A stretch of 29,666 nt of DNA from CAZQSL01 sp964595945. GTDB lineage: Bacteria > UBP15 > UBA6099 > JAJRTR01. A program made the translations under genes and the position numbers. The stretch covers positions 1-29,666 of the forward strand of contig CAZQSL010000037.1 in the NCBI GenBank assembly GCA_964595945.1, given 5' to 3'. Below, piece after piece: positions 8,311 to 16,490 of the stretch. How positions within the stretch are numbered: position 1 is the stretch's first letter; each line of letters starts with the position of its first letter. The notes below the pieces were generated by a model, which was given only the letters and a program-made list of their open reading frames with translations, did no database searches and was not told where the DNA came from.

Positions 8311-11300
8311 TCATTTTATTCCCACCGGTCGGGCCATTCCGAATTGATCGGGAAATACGAGCCACGACTCTGTGAGTGCTTTCACGGCGTAACCGATCCA
8401 GGGTTTCATGACAAATCCGTCCGTGACCGATATCGGAGCCGAATAACCGGGCGCGACGCTGTTGCCGTCATATTCATATATATATGGTTCGATCAGCAGG
8501 TTGGCGGCAGATGTGCCGATCTGATAAAGATTTTCCTGATAATAGACCATCATGTTGTCGTCCCATCTGACATCGAGGTTGTATGGAATGGCGATGAGGT
8601 TCCAGCCTGCAGCGAGATGGATAGCGTTGGTCGTCGAAGTGACGCCCTGGGAAACGGCTGTCTTTTCTGTCGGGAAAAATGCCCAGTAGCAGACGCCTGG
8701 AGCAGCTGGATCGATGCCAAGATCGGAGATGTACTGTCCGCCTTTGAACTGGTAGAACTTCACGTCGAGGAGCGAAAGGGCGGAATTGGGGGATGCCGCG
8801 GCAGGTTGCAGGGGGATGCCGACAAGATTCCATCCTGCGGGATAGGTGTGGGTCAGTCTGATGGATTCGCTGATGACGCCGGCAAGCAGGATCGGTGTGC
8901 CGAATGCGCTCACGTTGCCAGCGATGTCAGTCGCCCGGGTGTAGATGTAGTTGGCGCCCGGCTTGATGCCCGTGATCGAGATGTTGAATCCGCCGGAAGA
9001 GTCAGTTGTGGCCGTACCGTCGGGTGTGGGCTTATAGACGGATGGGTTGATGCACTCGCTCATTACGGTGTCCCATATTTTTCCCGTTGCGCAGGTCGAG
9101 CTGGAAATGTCTTCGTCGGTAAATCCGTCGCCATCGTCGTCGATGCCGTTTATGCCGTTTGGTTCTTCGTCGACGCGACCATCTCCGTCGTTGTCTATGC
9201 CGTCCGAAGGCGACATCGGCAGAGAGAGGGAGACGAAACTTTCAACGGTGGCATACGATTCGGCATAGCCGTCCGGTTTCGTTACGCTGCCGCTGCCCAT
9301 GATGCTTGTGTAGATCGTAGAGTTGGTGGAGAGGATGAGAGCCGGCGGATTGGGCGGGGTTGTGTCGACTTTAAAGGCCGGCACGCTCGGGACAATCGCC
9401 GATGCGGTGTTGCCCGCAAGGTCGGTGGCGTTGACTGTAATGGTGCGCGTGCCGTCGATGTTGGCAGTCCCATCGGCCGTGATTGCCGTGTATTCGTATC
9501 TGAAGTTGAGTTTGGAAGTGTCGATCGCGGTTGTGGGAGCGTCGATGATGTCATTGGTGCCAGGTTGGTCTATGCTGACAAGCGGGGGGTTAAGCAATTT
9601 TTCGCTTGAGACAATTTTCACGTATCCCTTGCCTGCCTTTATGACCGATGTGAGTGTCTCGTCTTTTTTCATCGTTTCGGTCAGGGCCGTGTTGGAATAG
9701 AATGAAGTGGAGAGGATTGGGAGCGTGGTGTCGACGGTGAAGTATGCGCCATAAGCGGGCAGTGAGCCATCGGGAGTTTCGTTTCCTTCCCTGTCGAACC
9801 CTTTGACATAGACTTCAGCATCACCGTCCACATGGGAAGGGGGCGCAGCGGCATTGACAGTCACCGTGCCGACGAATTCGGTTTTGGAGCCGTTGACGGG
9901 AGTGGCGAGTGTGGTGCCCTTATCGGTAGTCCCTGGGAAATTGACGGTGAAAGTCGGCGGGTTGGGGCCGCCGGCCTCGGTTTCGAGTAATTCGCTCGAA
10001 TTGATTCGCAGATAGACAGTGCCGGCTTTTGCGATCTGCCTGCCCGTTGCGGGATTTTGTGCGAGCGGCTGAGTAAAAGCGAGGTCGGAATAATAGGTGA
10101 CGATGAAGGACGGCGGGCCGGAGTCTCTGCGCACGATGCACTGACTGAGATCGGAGTCGTAAATCGTGGAACTGGGGGAACATCCCTTGGGGCCTTCGTT
10201 GCCGCCGGTGTCCACGACGAAACCTTCGATGACATTTATACCCTCGTTGAGGAAGATGCCCAACGGGTCTTCGTCGGTCAGTCCGTCGAAATCATTGTCC
10301 ACAGTGTCGATAGGGTCTTCGTCGGTCATGCCATCGCTGTCGTCGTCTATGCCGACAGTGAATTTTCCTGCGGAATCAGTGGTTACAAATCCGACATATA
10401 CGGTGTTAACGAATATGTATACCTTCGAGTTGGGCTCGGCGGGCGACGTGCTGCCCTTGAGGGGAGTTGACGCCGTTGTAGTGACTGTTTCGGCTTCGGT
10501 GAATACCGGAACGGACGGCGGCGTAGTATCGACATAAAATGTGTAGACAAGGCTCGAATCGCTCTTGTTGAATGCCTGATCTCTGCTGAAAACACGCCAG
10601 TAGTATTTACCGTCGGGCAACTTATCGGCGCCGCTGATGATGTCATATTGCGATATTGTGTGGTAAAAGGATGTGCCTGAGCCAGAGTCGCCGACTTCTG
10701 CCGTCGCCGCAAGGGTGGCGAAGCTCGAAGATGTGGAAATCTCGACAGTGTAGTTTTTCAGGTCCGAGACGCGTGGTTCCATGCGCCATCCCATCTGGGG
10801 ATTGCCGTTGTTGAGCACCTGGTTGTGGGCCGGTGACACGAGAGTGGGAGAGGCCGGAGCAGTGGTGTCGACTTCGAATTGCCCGGTCGAATAGATCGGA
10901 TTGCCGATGAGGTCCTTGAGGTAGTATTGTGAAGTTGGATTGGTATCTCCAATGTAGACAGTCGCGGCTCCGTCGTAATATTTCGATACGACGTTGTATT
11001 TTCCCGAATAGACGAATGCCGTGCCGGTGGAAAATGTGGTTGTGATGAGACATCCGCTGCCCGGCCTTGCGCCTGTCGAGCCGAGGTCTTCGCCGATCAG
11101 ACCGTCATTGTCGATGTCGGACGAAACGGTATTTTCCTCGTCTATCCTGCCGTCACAGTCATTGTCTATCATGTCGTCCATGGTCGATGTCGATGAAAAA
11201 TTGTTCTGTTTGACACGTATTTTGGCGGTCGGTCCGATGTATTTGTTGCAAGTCATGGAAATGGTCAGGGCATCCTGCACAAGCTCGTCTTTGATGCCGT

Positions 11301-14300
11301 CCCGGTCATTGTCGCTGGAAGCTGGCGAGGGATCGACCGTGTTGAGTTCGCATTGTGGCGCTACGGCGTCGACATAGAATCTTTCACCGCTCTGTGGAGC
11401 TACATGGGTAGCTGTGTTACCGAATTCGTCCACGGCGGTTGTGTAGATGTAGGCGAATCCGTCGGAGAATATCGCGCCGGCGCCTTTTGCGTCGACTTCG
11501 AATGTGGTGATGTATACAGGATTTGCGCCAGAGGCGAACAGCACCGTGCCAGTGGATATGAGGCTGTAGCCGGCTTGTGAGATTTCCACGAGCGGCGAAC
11601 TGCCGAGGGGTTCGTCGGCCGTGAGCTTTAGACATACGAGACGGTCCGGGTCATTCTGGGTGTCACCAATTGCCGGATAGCCTTCCGGCAGGAGGGTTAT
11701 GGGTGTAGTGCAGGATTCATCTTCGTAAAACGCAACGTTAATTTTCGGTGAAGTGATATCGACGCCGAATGTGTAGTATGGTTGCTGAGTGCCAGTAGCG
11801 TATGGATTCCACGGGCCGAGGTTGCCCGCCATGTCATAGGCCGCGATGCGCCAGTAATAGGGTGCCGCAAGAGATCTTTCGGGCATTGCCGTCATGGGCA
11901 GCGTAGTACCCGAGACCATCGAATCCTTGAAGTATGTAGAAAAGTCTGGTGATGTCGAAATCTGCAGCCGCCACTGCCGGACTTCCCATCCGGCCGTTCC
12001 CGAGTCGTTGCATATTCTGCCGTCTTCGTCTATCACGCCATCGCCGTCGTCATCGAGTCCGTCGACGCATTCTTCGTCGATGCGTTCGTCCAGATCATCA
12101 TCTTTGTCGTTTGAGAGCACAGTCCACTTGAGAGTCGGATTATTGACCGGAGATGCCGATGGGAGACAGCTCATGTTGGCTCTCGCGATCGAATTGTCGC
12201 ATGGGGCGATCGGGAGGCTGATCGAAGGGGTTGCTGGCGCTATGATGTCGATCGCGAACATGGAGCCGTCGATAAGCGCCGTGTCCGGTTCCACTCCGTA
12301 AGTCGGGACTCCATCCGAATCATAATCGTCACCGGTGCCCTGGATGCCGTCCAGTCCGGTATCGTCGCCTTTTTTATCCTGATCATACCTGTTAGCCTGC
12401 GCTATCGTGTTGTCGGGGTCCCATGTATGGTTGTCGCTCTGATCCTTGCCCTTGACCGTCACGCCCGCGTAACCGTTGTTGTAAGATTCGTCGATCGACA
12501 GGCAGCCCTTGAACGACATGCACATTTCGACCGCCGGGTCATATCCGTCACAGCCAGTGCCGGTGCAGAGATCGCAATTCGCGTTTTGATTGCATGCCTT
12601 GTACAGTTGGGGAGACACGTAGTCGCCCGGCTGCGGGATACCTTCGTATACGGGTATCCGAGCATCTGGTTTGAAGATGTATACAGAGGGAGTCGCGCCG
12701 GCGTAGTCGTTGCCGGTAACAAGCAGATAGGTATCGCCGAGCGGCAATATTGGCATGTCGGGCGTAGCCGGTTTGTTGTCGTGATCGACGACTCTGAATT
12801 TGTCGGTGAAAGCGGACGATGTGAAATACTCGACCTTGTACGATGGGCCGGTATTGTCGAAAACCGTTTCTGCGCCCGTACCCGGCGCCACGGCTGTCGT
12901 GACGTTGCCGACACCGTCGGCAGCAGTGAACGTAATCGAATAGTCACCGTCTTCGATGCCGATACCATTGATATCCAGCGCCCCGGCGCGGCCAACGTTC
13001 CATGTGTACAGATAGACCGACTGGCCGTATGGAAGGCCTGAACACTCGGGATGAGTCGTCACATTGTCAGAAGTGCATATCCACGTGAGCACTGGATTAG
13101 TGTTGGCCGGCCCCGTGATTTCGCCTTCATTGTCGATGCCGATCGCCGTGGCCCTGGGAGCTGGCAGGCATTCGGAGGTCGGGCGGCTGTAGAGCTCATG
13201 GGCGTTGCAGTCGCTGGCAGTCGAGTCGGCTCCAGCCAGGCTGTTGGGATGCTCGTCGACATAGCCATCGGCATCGTTGTCTTTCTTGTCGTCATTGGCA
13301 ATGGCATAAGTGACGGTAGTTATCGCGACGTCTTCGTCAATGAGCCCGTCTCCGTCATCGTCGATGCCGTTGTAGCCGCCTGTTTCTTCGTCGGTCAGCC
13401 CATCATTGTCATTGTCGAATCCGTCGCTTACCCTGAGCATGTAGCCGTAGGGATTGACACCGTCGAACAGTGGTTCGGACGATACGAGCTTGATGTAGAT
13501 ATTCCGCGCGACCGTCATGTCGCACGTAGGGGAATAGTAACAGGGATTGCTTGTCAGCAGAAATTTGCGCGAAAATGAGTCGACCTTGAAAATGTTGGAA
13601 AAGCCGACTCCCGGCGTGTAGTTTTTGTAGTATTCGGTACTGATGAAAGACGGGTATTTTCCATCCGGATAGACGCATTTCTCCTTTGAGAGAGTATCGC
13701 CGTCGGTGTTGATTTCCGCGAGGGTGGCAGTGTAGTTGCCGGCTGTGTCGGAGACTCTCATCACATAGCAGAATTCGTCCGGAAATTCGACAAACCTGTC
13801 GTTGAGCGTTGCCGGTCCCGGGTCGATGGCCGAGTCGTTGTCGGTGCTGACCGTTACTGCCGGGTCTTCATATTGCCCGGCTACCGATCTTCGGAATAGC
13901 TGGATGTTGCCCCGTTCGTCCGATTTGTTGCACTTGTAGCATTCTTCAGAAGCGCAGTGTTCGCACATGCTGCTGTTGGGGCCGTCGACATCGCTCGAAT
14001 TCGTGGGATCATTGTAAGCCCATGTCCACTTGACGCGCCCCTCTGACATCGGAGTGAGGACTCCCGTGACCAGATGAGTCCCCGAAATGTTTGGTTTCAG
14101 ACGGTCAAGCCTCAGTGCGCTGGGAAACTCCCACACACAGGTCGAACTCGCCTGCGGTATGAACAGCGAACACCACATCGACTTGCCGTCAAGCGCGAGC
14201 GATTCGATCGCTGTCTGATTGAATCCATTTATCTGTATCTTTGAAAAAGATGTGGTGCTGGTATTGGTGTCAGTCTGAAACTGGACTGAGTCATGATTGA

Positions 14301-14604
14301 GCGCCACTACCGTGCCATCACAGTTGAGGTACATCGTGTTTGCATCGATACCGCTTCCATCGGTAAACCCGGAATCTCCCTTGACCCATCTGAAGTCACT
14401 TGTGTTATTCGTACCCCTCGACGCGTCATTGGCAGTGATCTGTATCACCGCTTCATTCCCCGGACAGCTCCCCGAGCCTTTTTTGGAATATTTCTGGGCT
14501 GCGATCAACGTCACGCTGCTCATCGACATCATCATAAGCAGTATCACCGCGATACGGTACAGCACTCTTACATCGCCTTTTTTTCGGCACATTTTAATAT
14601 GCAT
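8311..14604 (-). CDS. Giant exported surface protein with Ig-like domains and Asp-rich calcium-type repeats
   Basis: This 2097-residue protein is probably a surface adhesin or structural protein. It has a signal peptide (basic MHIKMCRKKG, then LYRIAVILLMMMSM, about residues 1-36). A chain of Ig/fibronectin-like beta domains follows, recognisable by repeated linkers such as VDTTPPSVP, VDTTAPASP and FKVDTTPPNPP, and by segments such as YYWRIAAYD and DGKYYWRVFSRD. About thirteen Asp-rich repeats of the form DxDxDGxxDE are interspersed; they resemble thrombospondin type 3/dockerin calcium loops. Residues 214-225 carry a CxxC-x4-CxxC cluster. The last 182 residues are the GWN module shared with the downstream metalloprotease. 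GAGG lies seven bases before ATG 14604, behind a good promoter. No catalytic domain is recognised. Composition is uniform and the frame is unbroken. Confidence 0.85.
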   Translation of the reverse strand: MHIKMCRKKGDVRVLYRIAVILLMMMSMSSVTLIAAQKYSKKGSGSCPGNEAVIQITANDASRGTNNTSDFRWVKGDSGFTDGSGIDANTMYLNCDGTVVALNHDSVQFQTDTNTSTTSFSKIQINGFNQTAIESLALDGKSMWCSLFIPQASSTCVWEFPSALRLDRLKPNISGTHLVTGVLTPMSEGRVKWTWAYNDPTNSSDVDGPNSSMCEHCASEECYKCNKSDERGNIQLFRRSVAGQYEDPAVTVSTDNDSAIDPGPATLNDRFVEFPDEFCYVMRVSDTAGNYTATLAEINTDGDTLSKEKCVYPDGKYPSFISTEYYKNYTPGVGFSNIFKVDSFSRKFLLTSNPCYYSPTCDMTVARNIYIKLVSSEPLFDGVNPYGYMLRVSDGFDNDNDGLTDEETGGYNGIDDDGDGLIDEDVAITTVTYAIANDDKKDNDADGYVDEHPNSLAGADSTASDCNAHELYSRPTSECLPAPRATAIGIDNEGEITGPANTNPVLTWICTSDNVTTHPECSGLPYGQSVYLYTWNVGRAGALDINGIGIEDGDYSITFTAADGVGNVTTAVAPGTGAETVFDNTGPSYKVEYFTSSAFTDKFRVVDHDNKPATPDMPILPLGDTYLLVTGNDYAGATPSVYIFKPDARIPVYEGIPQPGDYVSPQLYKACNQNANCDLCTGTGCDGYDPAVEMCMSFKGCLSIDESYNNGYAGVTVKGKDQSDNHTWDPDNTIAQANRYDQDKKGDDTGLDGIQGTGDDYDSDGVPTYGVEPDTALIDGSMFAIDIIAPATPSISLPIAPCDNSIARANMSCLPSASPVNNPTLKWTVLSNDKDDDLDERIDEECVDGLDDDGDGVIDEDGRICNDSGTAGWEVRQWRLQISTSPDFSTYFKDSMVSGTTLPMTAMPERSLAAPYYWRIAAYDMAGNLGPWNPYATGTQQPYYTFGVDITSPKINVAFYEDESCTTPITLLPEGYPAIGDTQNDPDRLVCLKLTADEPLGSSPLVEISQAGYSLISTGTVLFASGANPVYITTFEVDAKGAGAIFSDGFAYIYTTAVDEFGNTATHVAPQSGERFYVDAVAPQCELNTVDPSPASSDNDRDGIKDELVQDALTISMTCNKYIGPTAKIRVKQNNFSSTSTMDDMIDNDCDGRIDEENTVSSDIDNDGLIGEDLGSTGARPGSGCLITTTFSTGTAFVYSGKYNVVSKYYDGAATVYIGDTNPTSQYYLKDLIGNPIYSTGQFEVDTTAPASPTLVSPAHNQVLNNGNPQMGWRMEPRVSDLKNYTVEISTSSSFATLAATAEVGDSGSGTSFYHTISQYDIISGADKLPDGKYYWRVFSRDQAFNKSDSSLVYTFYVDTTPPSVPVFTEAETVTTTASTPLKGSTSPAEPNSKVYIFVNTVYVGFVTTDSAGKFTVGIDDDSDGMTDEDPIDTVDNDFDGLTDEDPLGIFLNEGINVIEGFVVDTGGNEGPKGCSPSSTIYDSDLSQCIVRRDSGPPSFIVTYYSDLAFTQPLAQNPATGRQIAKAGTVYLRINSSELLETEAGGPNPPTFTVNFPGTTDKGTTLATPVNGSKTEFVGTVTVNAAAPPSHVDGDAEVYVKGFDREGNETPDGSLPAYGAYFTVDTTLPILSTSFYSNTALTETMKKDETLTSVIKAGKGYVKIVSSEKLLNPPLVSIDQPGTNDIIDAPTTAIDTSKLNFRYEYTAITADGTANIDGTRTITVNATDLAGNTASAIVPSVPAFKVDTTPPNPPALILSTNSTIYTSIMGSGSVTKPDGYAESYATVESFVSLSLPMSPSDGIDNDGDGRVDEEPNGINGIDDDGDGFTDEDISSSTCATGKIWDTVMSECINPSVYKPTPDGTATTDSSGGFNISITGIKPGANYIYTRATDIAGNVSAFGTPILLAGVISESIRLTHTYPAGWNLVGIPLQPAAASPNSALSLLDVKFYQFKGGQYISDLGIDPAAPGVCYWAFFPTEKTAVSQGVTSTTNAIHLAAGWNLIAIPYNLDVRWDDNMMVYYQENLYQIGTSAANLLIEPYIYEYDGNSVAPGYSAPISVTDGFVMKPWIGYAVKALTESWLVFPDQFGMARPVGIK
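8314..8859 (-). repeat. C-terminal GWN module, copy in the giant surface protein
   Basis: Residues 1916-2097 contain GWNLVGIPL and GWNLIAIPYN half-repeats, the FFPTE motif between them, a RWDD segment and a closing WIGYAVKALTESWLVFP. The order matches the metalloprotease C-terminus closely. This copy extends about 12 residues past LVFP. Confidence 0.8.
9106..9210 (-). repeat. Asp-rich calcium-type repeat pair in the giant protein (C-terminal pair)
   Basis: Two adjacent repeats, GIDNDGDGRVDEEP and GIDDDGDGFTDED, lie inside an Ig-like domain. The domain resumes afterwards with TTDSSGGFNISITG and YTRATDIAGNVS. Confidence 0.75.
10259..10353 (-). repeat. Asp-rich calcium-type repeat pair inserted within an Ig-like domain
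   Basis: Two repeats, GIDDDSDGMTDEDP and TVDNDFDGLTDEDP, sit between the strand segment TTDSAGKFTV and the strand segment FLNEGINVIEGFVVDTGG. In ordinary bacterial Ig-like domains those two segments are directly continuous. Confidence 0.75.
11070..11180 (-). repeat. Asp-rich calcium-type repeat pair (middle region)
   Basis: Two repeats, MIDNDCDGRIDEE and DIDNDGLIGED, are separated by a few residues in the middle of the giant protein. A further single copy (DNDRDGIKDE) lies nearby at about 11280-11325. Confidence 0.7.
12010..12115 (-). repeat. Asp-rich calcium-type repeat pair
   Basis: DKDDDLDERIDEE and GLDDDGDGVIDEDG occur in tandem between LKWTVLSN and WRLQISTSPDF, again interrupting what reads as one fibronectin-like domain. 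A degenerate copy (DDYDSDGVP) lies at about 12300-12360. Confidence 0.7.
13240..13430 (-). repeat. Asp-rich calcium-type repeat triplet (N-terminal cluster)
   Basis: Three repeats, DNDNDGLTDEE, GIDDDGDGLIDED and KDNDADGYVDE, occur within about 60 residues in the N-terminal quarter of the giant protein. Confidence 0.75.
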
Positions 14605-14645
14605 AACACAACCTCGTGATTTGTCGCTTTTTCACATCTATACCA

Positions 14646-14675
14646 ATTATACATATATAATATTTGATATGGCAA
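14646..14675 (-). promoter_or_regulatory. Sigma70-type promoter of the giant surface-protein gene
   Basis: Read leftward: TTGCCA (14670-14675), an 18-base spacer and a perfect TATAAT (14646-14651). The predicted start near 14639 gives a leader of about 35 bases before ATG 14604. Confidence 0.65.
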
Positions 14676-14889
14676 CCATTAATTATTCGATACATCGGGT
14701 GAATACTTGACTCACAGTCAGAAACTCTGATCAGGCATGGTATGCCACATGGGATGCATCACATGGACAAGACTTATATCACATACTATCAGTTTACTCA
14801 CATACCGCGGTGACGTACCGTCCGTCTGGAGAGGCATAAGTCTATCAGCAACACTGTACCAGGGCGTATTCATACTGAAAGTCTTTCGC

Positions 14890-14919
14890 TTGCATTTTAC
14901 AATGTTGCGTTGTTATAAT
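14890..14919 (+). promoter_or_regulatory. Sigma70-type promoter of alr
   Basis: TTGCAT (14890-14895), an 18-base spacer and a perfect TATAAT (14914-14919). The predicted start near 14926 gives a leader of about 33 bases, with AGGTG (14945-14949) nine bases before the ATG at 14959. Confidence 0.7.
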
Positions 14920-14937
14920 TACTACTATGGTAGTAAT
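14918..14937 (+). promoter_or_regulatory. Perfect inverted repeat at the alr transcription start (possible operator)
   Basis: ATTACTAC (14918-14925) and GTAGTAAT (14930-14937) are exact complements separated by four bases. The repeat overlaps the end of the -10 box and the predicted start site, the position expected of a repressor operator. A weak hairpin at the mRNA 5' end is the alternative. Confidence 0.45.
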
Positions 14938-14958
14938 GCCAATCAGGTGCGGTGCGCT

Positions 14959-16110
14959 ATGAATTATACAATTGCAGAAGATGCACAACTTGCGATAGCC
15001 TGCCGGGGCACACGAGCTGTTATTTCACTCAATGCCATAAGAAATAACGTCAGGGTGGCAATCGAGCGATCGCGCGGCGCTATGGTCGCCGCAGTCGTCA
15101 AGGCTGACGCATACGGTCATGGAGCGGCTCACGTGGCGCGTGCGGCTCTCGATGCGGGAGCGTCGTGGCTCGCTGTGGCATCGCCCGTCGAAGCTGTGGA
15201 ACTCCGCCGCTGTGGTATTTCAGCACCAATCCTCGTCCTTGCTGGGCTCTTCCCCGCATCTGCAGCAACTGTTGTCGAATATGGTATCGCTCAGGCCGTA
15301 TGTGATCACTCCCTCGCAAAAGCCATCTCTGCCGAGGCCGCGCACTGCGGAAAAGTCGCCGAACTCCACATAAAATTCGACTCCGGCATGGGACGCATGG
15401 GCCTGACATCGATCGAATCGACTGTCGCTCTCGCGAGACAAATCGCGGAACTTCCCAATGTGCGGATCGGCGGGGTCTTTTCGCACTTCGCCTCATCTGA
15501 CTCATCCGACACTTCGTATGCACAGTCGCAACTCGAGCGATGGCGCTCCCTACTTGAGGCATTTGAAAGAGCCGGGATCGATCCGGGTATCCGCCACATT
15601 GCCAATTCCGCAGCTACACTTGCTTTGCCCGCCAGCCATTTTGACATGGTCAGATTCGGCATCTCACTCTACGGTCTTCAGCCTTCAGACGAAGTCAGCG
15701 ACACTTCGCTCATGCCTGCGATGACATTCATGACAAATGTTGTCCTCATCAAGGATGTACCTGCCGGAGGCTCTCTGAGCTATGGCATGACATTCACCAC
15801 CACGCGCCAGAGCCGCATCGCGATCATCCCCGCCGGATATGCCGACGGGTACATGCGCCTGCTCTCCAACAGGGGCGCCGTTATGATCCGTGGCCAGCGC
15901 GCTCCTGTCGTCGGCCGGGTCTGCATGGATATGACCCTTGTAGATATCACCGACATCCCCACCGCCACAACAGGCGACGATGCCGTTCTGTTCGGCCCAT
16001 GGAAAGGCAGCGGCATCCCTGCGGAAGAAGTGGCATCATCGATCGGCACCATCAATTATGAACTCACCTGTGCAGTTTCCCGCCGTGTACCGCGTGTGTA
16101 CTGCGACTGA
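14959..16110 (+). CDS. alr: Alanine racemase
   Basis: This 383-residue PLP enzyme interconverts L- and D-alanine, supplying D-Ala for peptidoglycan in the cytoplasm. The PLP-binding motif is VVKADAYGHG with Lys48. The catalytic tyrosine of the partner subunit is Tyr275 in LSYGMTF. Further family signatures are FDSGMGRMG (140-148), ANSAAT (215-220), GRVCMDM (319-325) and the C-terminal INYELTCAVSRRVPRVY. Length is normal for the family. I chose ATG 14959 because the family alignment starts there, AGGTG is correctly placed, and a promoter lies just upstream; the open frame reaching to 14737 would overlap that promoter. It is followed by the spoIID-like gene on the same strand after 380 bases. 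Confidence 0.95.
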   Translation: MNYTIAEDAQLAIACRGTRAVISLNAIRNNVRVAIERSRGAMVAAVVKADAYGHGAAHVARAALDAGASWLAVASPVEAVELRRCGISAPILVLAGLFPASAATVVEYGIAQAVCDHSLAKAISAEAAHCGKVAELHIKFDSGMGRMGLTSIESTVALARQIAELPNVRIGGVFSHFASSDSSDTSYAQSQLERWRSLLEAFERAGIDPGIRHIANSAATLALPASHFDMVRFGISLYGLQPSDEVSDTSLMPAMTFMTNVVLIKDVPAGGSLSYGMTFTTTRQSRIAIIPAGYADGYMRLLSNRGAVMIRGQRAPVVGRVCMDMTLVDITDIPTATTGDDAVLFGPWKGSGIPAEEVASSIGTINYELTCAVSRRVPRVYCD

Positions 16111-16144
16111 TCTGCCAGCGCAGCAATCGAATACTTTGTATCTT

Positions 16145-16175
16145 TATCCCGAATTCTGCAATAGAATTCGGGATA
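16145..16175. other. Perfect 13-bp inverted repeat after alr
   Basis: TATCCCGAATTCT (16145-16157) and AGAATTCGGGATA (16163-16175) are exact complements around a 5-base loop, 35 bases past the alr stop. A stable RNA hairpin is expected, but there is no T-run after it on the plus strand. It may be the alr 3' end (terminator without U-tract) or a binding site. Confidence 0.5.
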
Positions 16176-16455
16176 GCAGTCGATAGAAGAGGTGAAATGC
16201 AGGGCGCAAGGCCCATTGTTGATGTGAACAATATTTCGAAATGTGCGTGCCAGGAATTGCACGCCGCCCTCCCCTATTGTGGATGACGGACACTGCTATA
16301 GATCATTTTGACGAGCCCTGATTATTTGACCCAAATCACAAACCGGAAATATTTGCATACCGAAATCGTTCACGGCAAGCCCCAATCCCCCGCCGTTACC
16401 CACTACGTGAGACTCTACTCATTATCTTGCGTTTTTATCATTTTTTTGCGATGTT

Positions 16456-16484
16456 TTGCCTTTTTCTTCGTTTTATGGTATCCT
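16456..16484 (+). promoter_or_regulatory. Tentative promoter for the spoIID-like gene, possibly leaderless
   Basis: TTGCCT (16456-16461), a 17-base spacer and TATCCT (16479-16484). The predicted start falls on or next to the ATG at 16491, and no Shine-Dalgarno site precedes that ATG. Both boxes are only 4 of 6 matches, so this is weak. Confidence 0.35.
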
Positions 16485-16490
16485 GTGTGT

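Larger units (their letters stand above)
14605..14958. other. Divergent intergenic region between giant surface gene and alr
   Basis: This AT-rich region of 354 bases carries one promoter for each flanking gene (described separately) and a perfect 8-bp inverted repeat at the alr transcription start. The open frame that extends alr upstream to 14737 is not used: alanine racemase homology begins only after 14959. Nothing else is recognised. Confidence 0.6.
16111..16490. other. Intergenic region between alr and the spoIID-like gene
   Basis: These 380 bases contain the 13-bp inverted repeat near the start and a tentative promoter at the end. The rest has no coding signal on either strand that I would support. 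Short open frames at 16056-16262 (-) and the upstream extension of the next gene from 16308 lack ribosome binding sites. Confidence 0.5.

Noticed and set aside
8344..9609. Long open frame (421 codons) on the plus strand opposite the giant surface-protein gene
   Set aside because: It is a mirror of the highly biased codons of the real gene. Its product is rich in Arg/Val/Gly repeats with no domain, and no ribosome binding site precedes it.
12427..13578. Two plus-strand open frames opposite the giant gene
   Set aside because: They are shadows of the Asp- and Ser-rich coding strand, without initiation signals or recognisable products.
14737..14958. N-terminal extension of alanine racemase by 74 residues
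   Set aside because: The extension covers the alr promoter and inverted repeat, has no family homology, and lacks a ribosome binding site; ATG 14959 has one.
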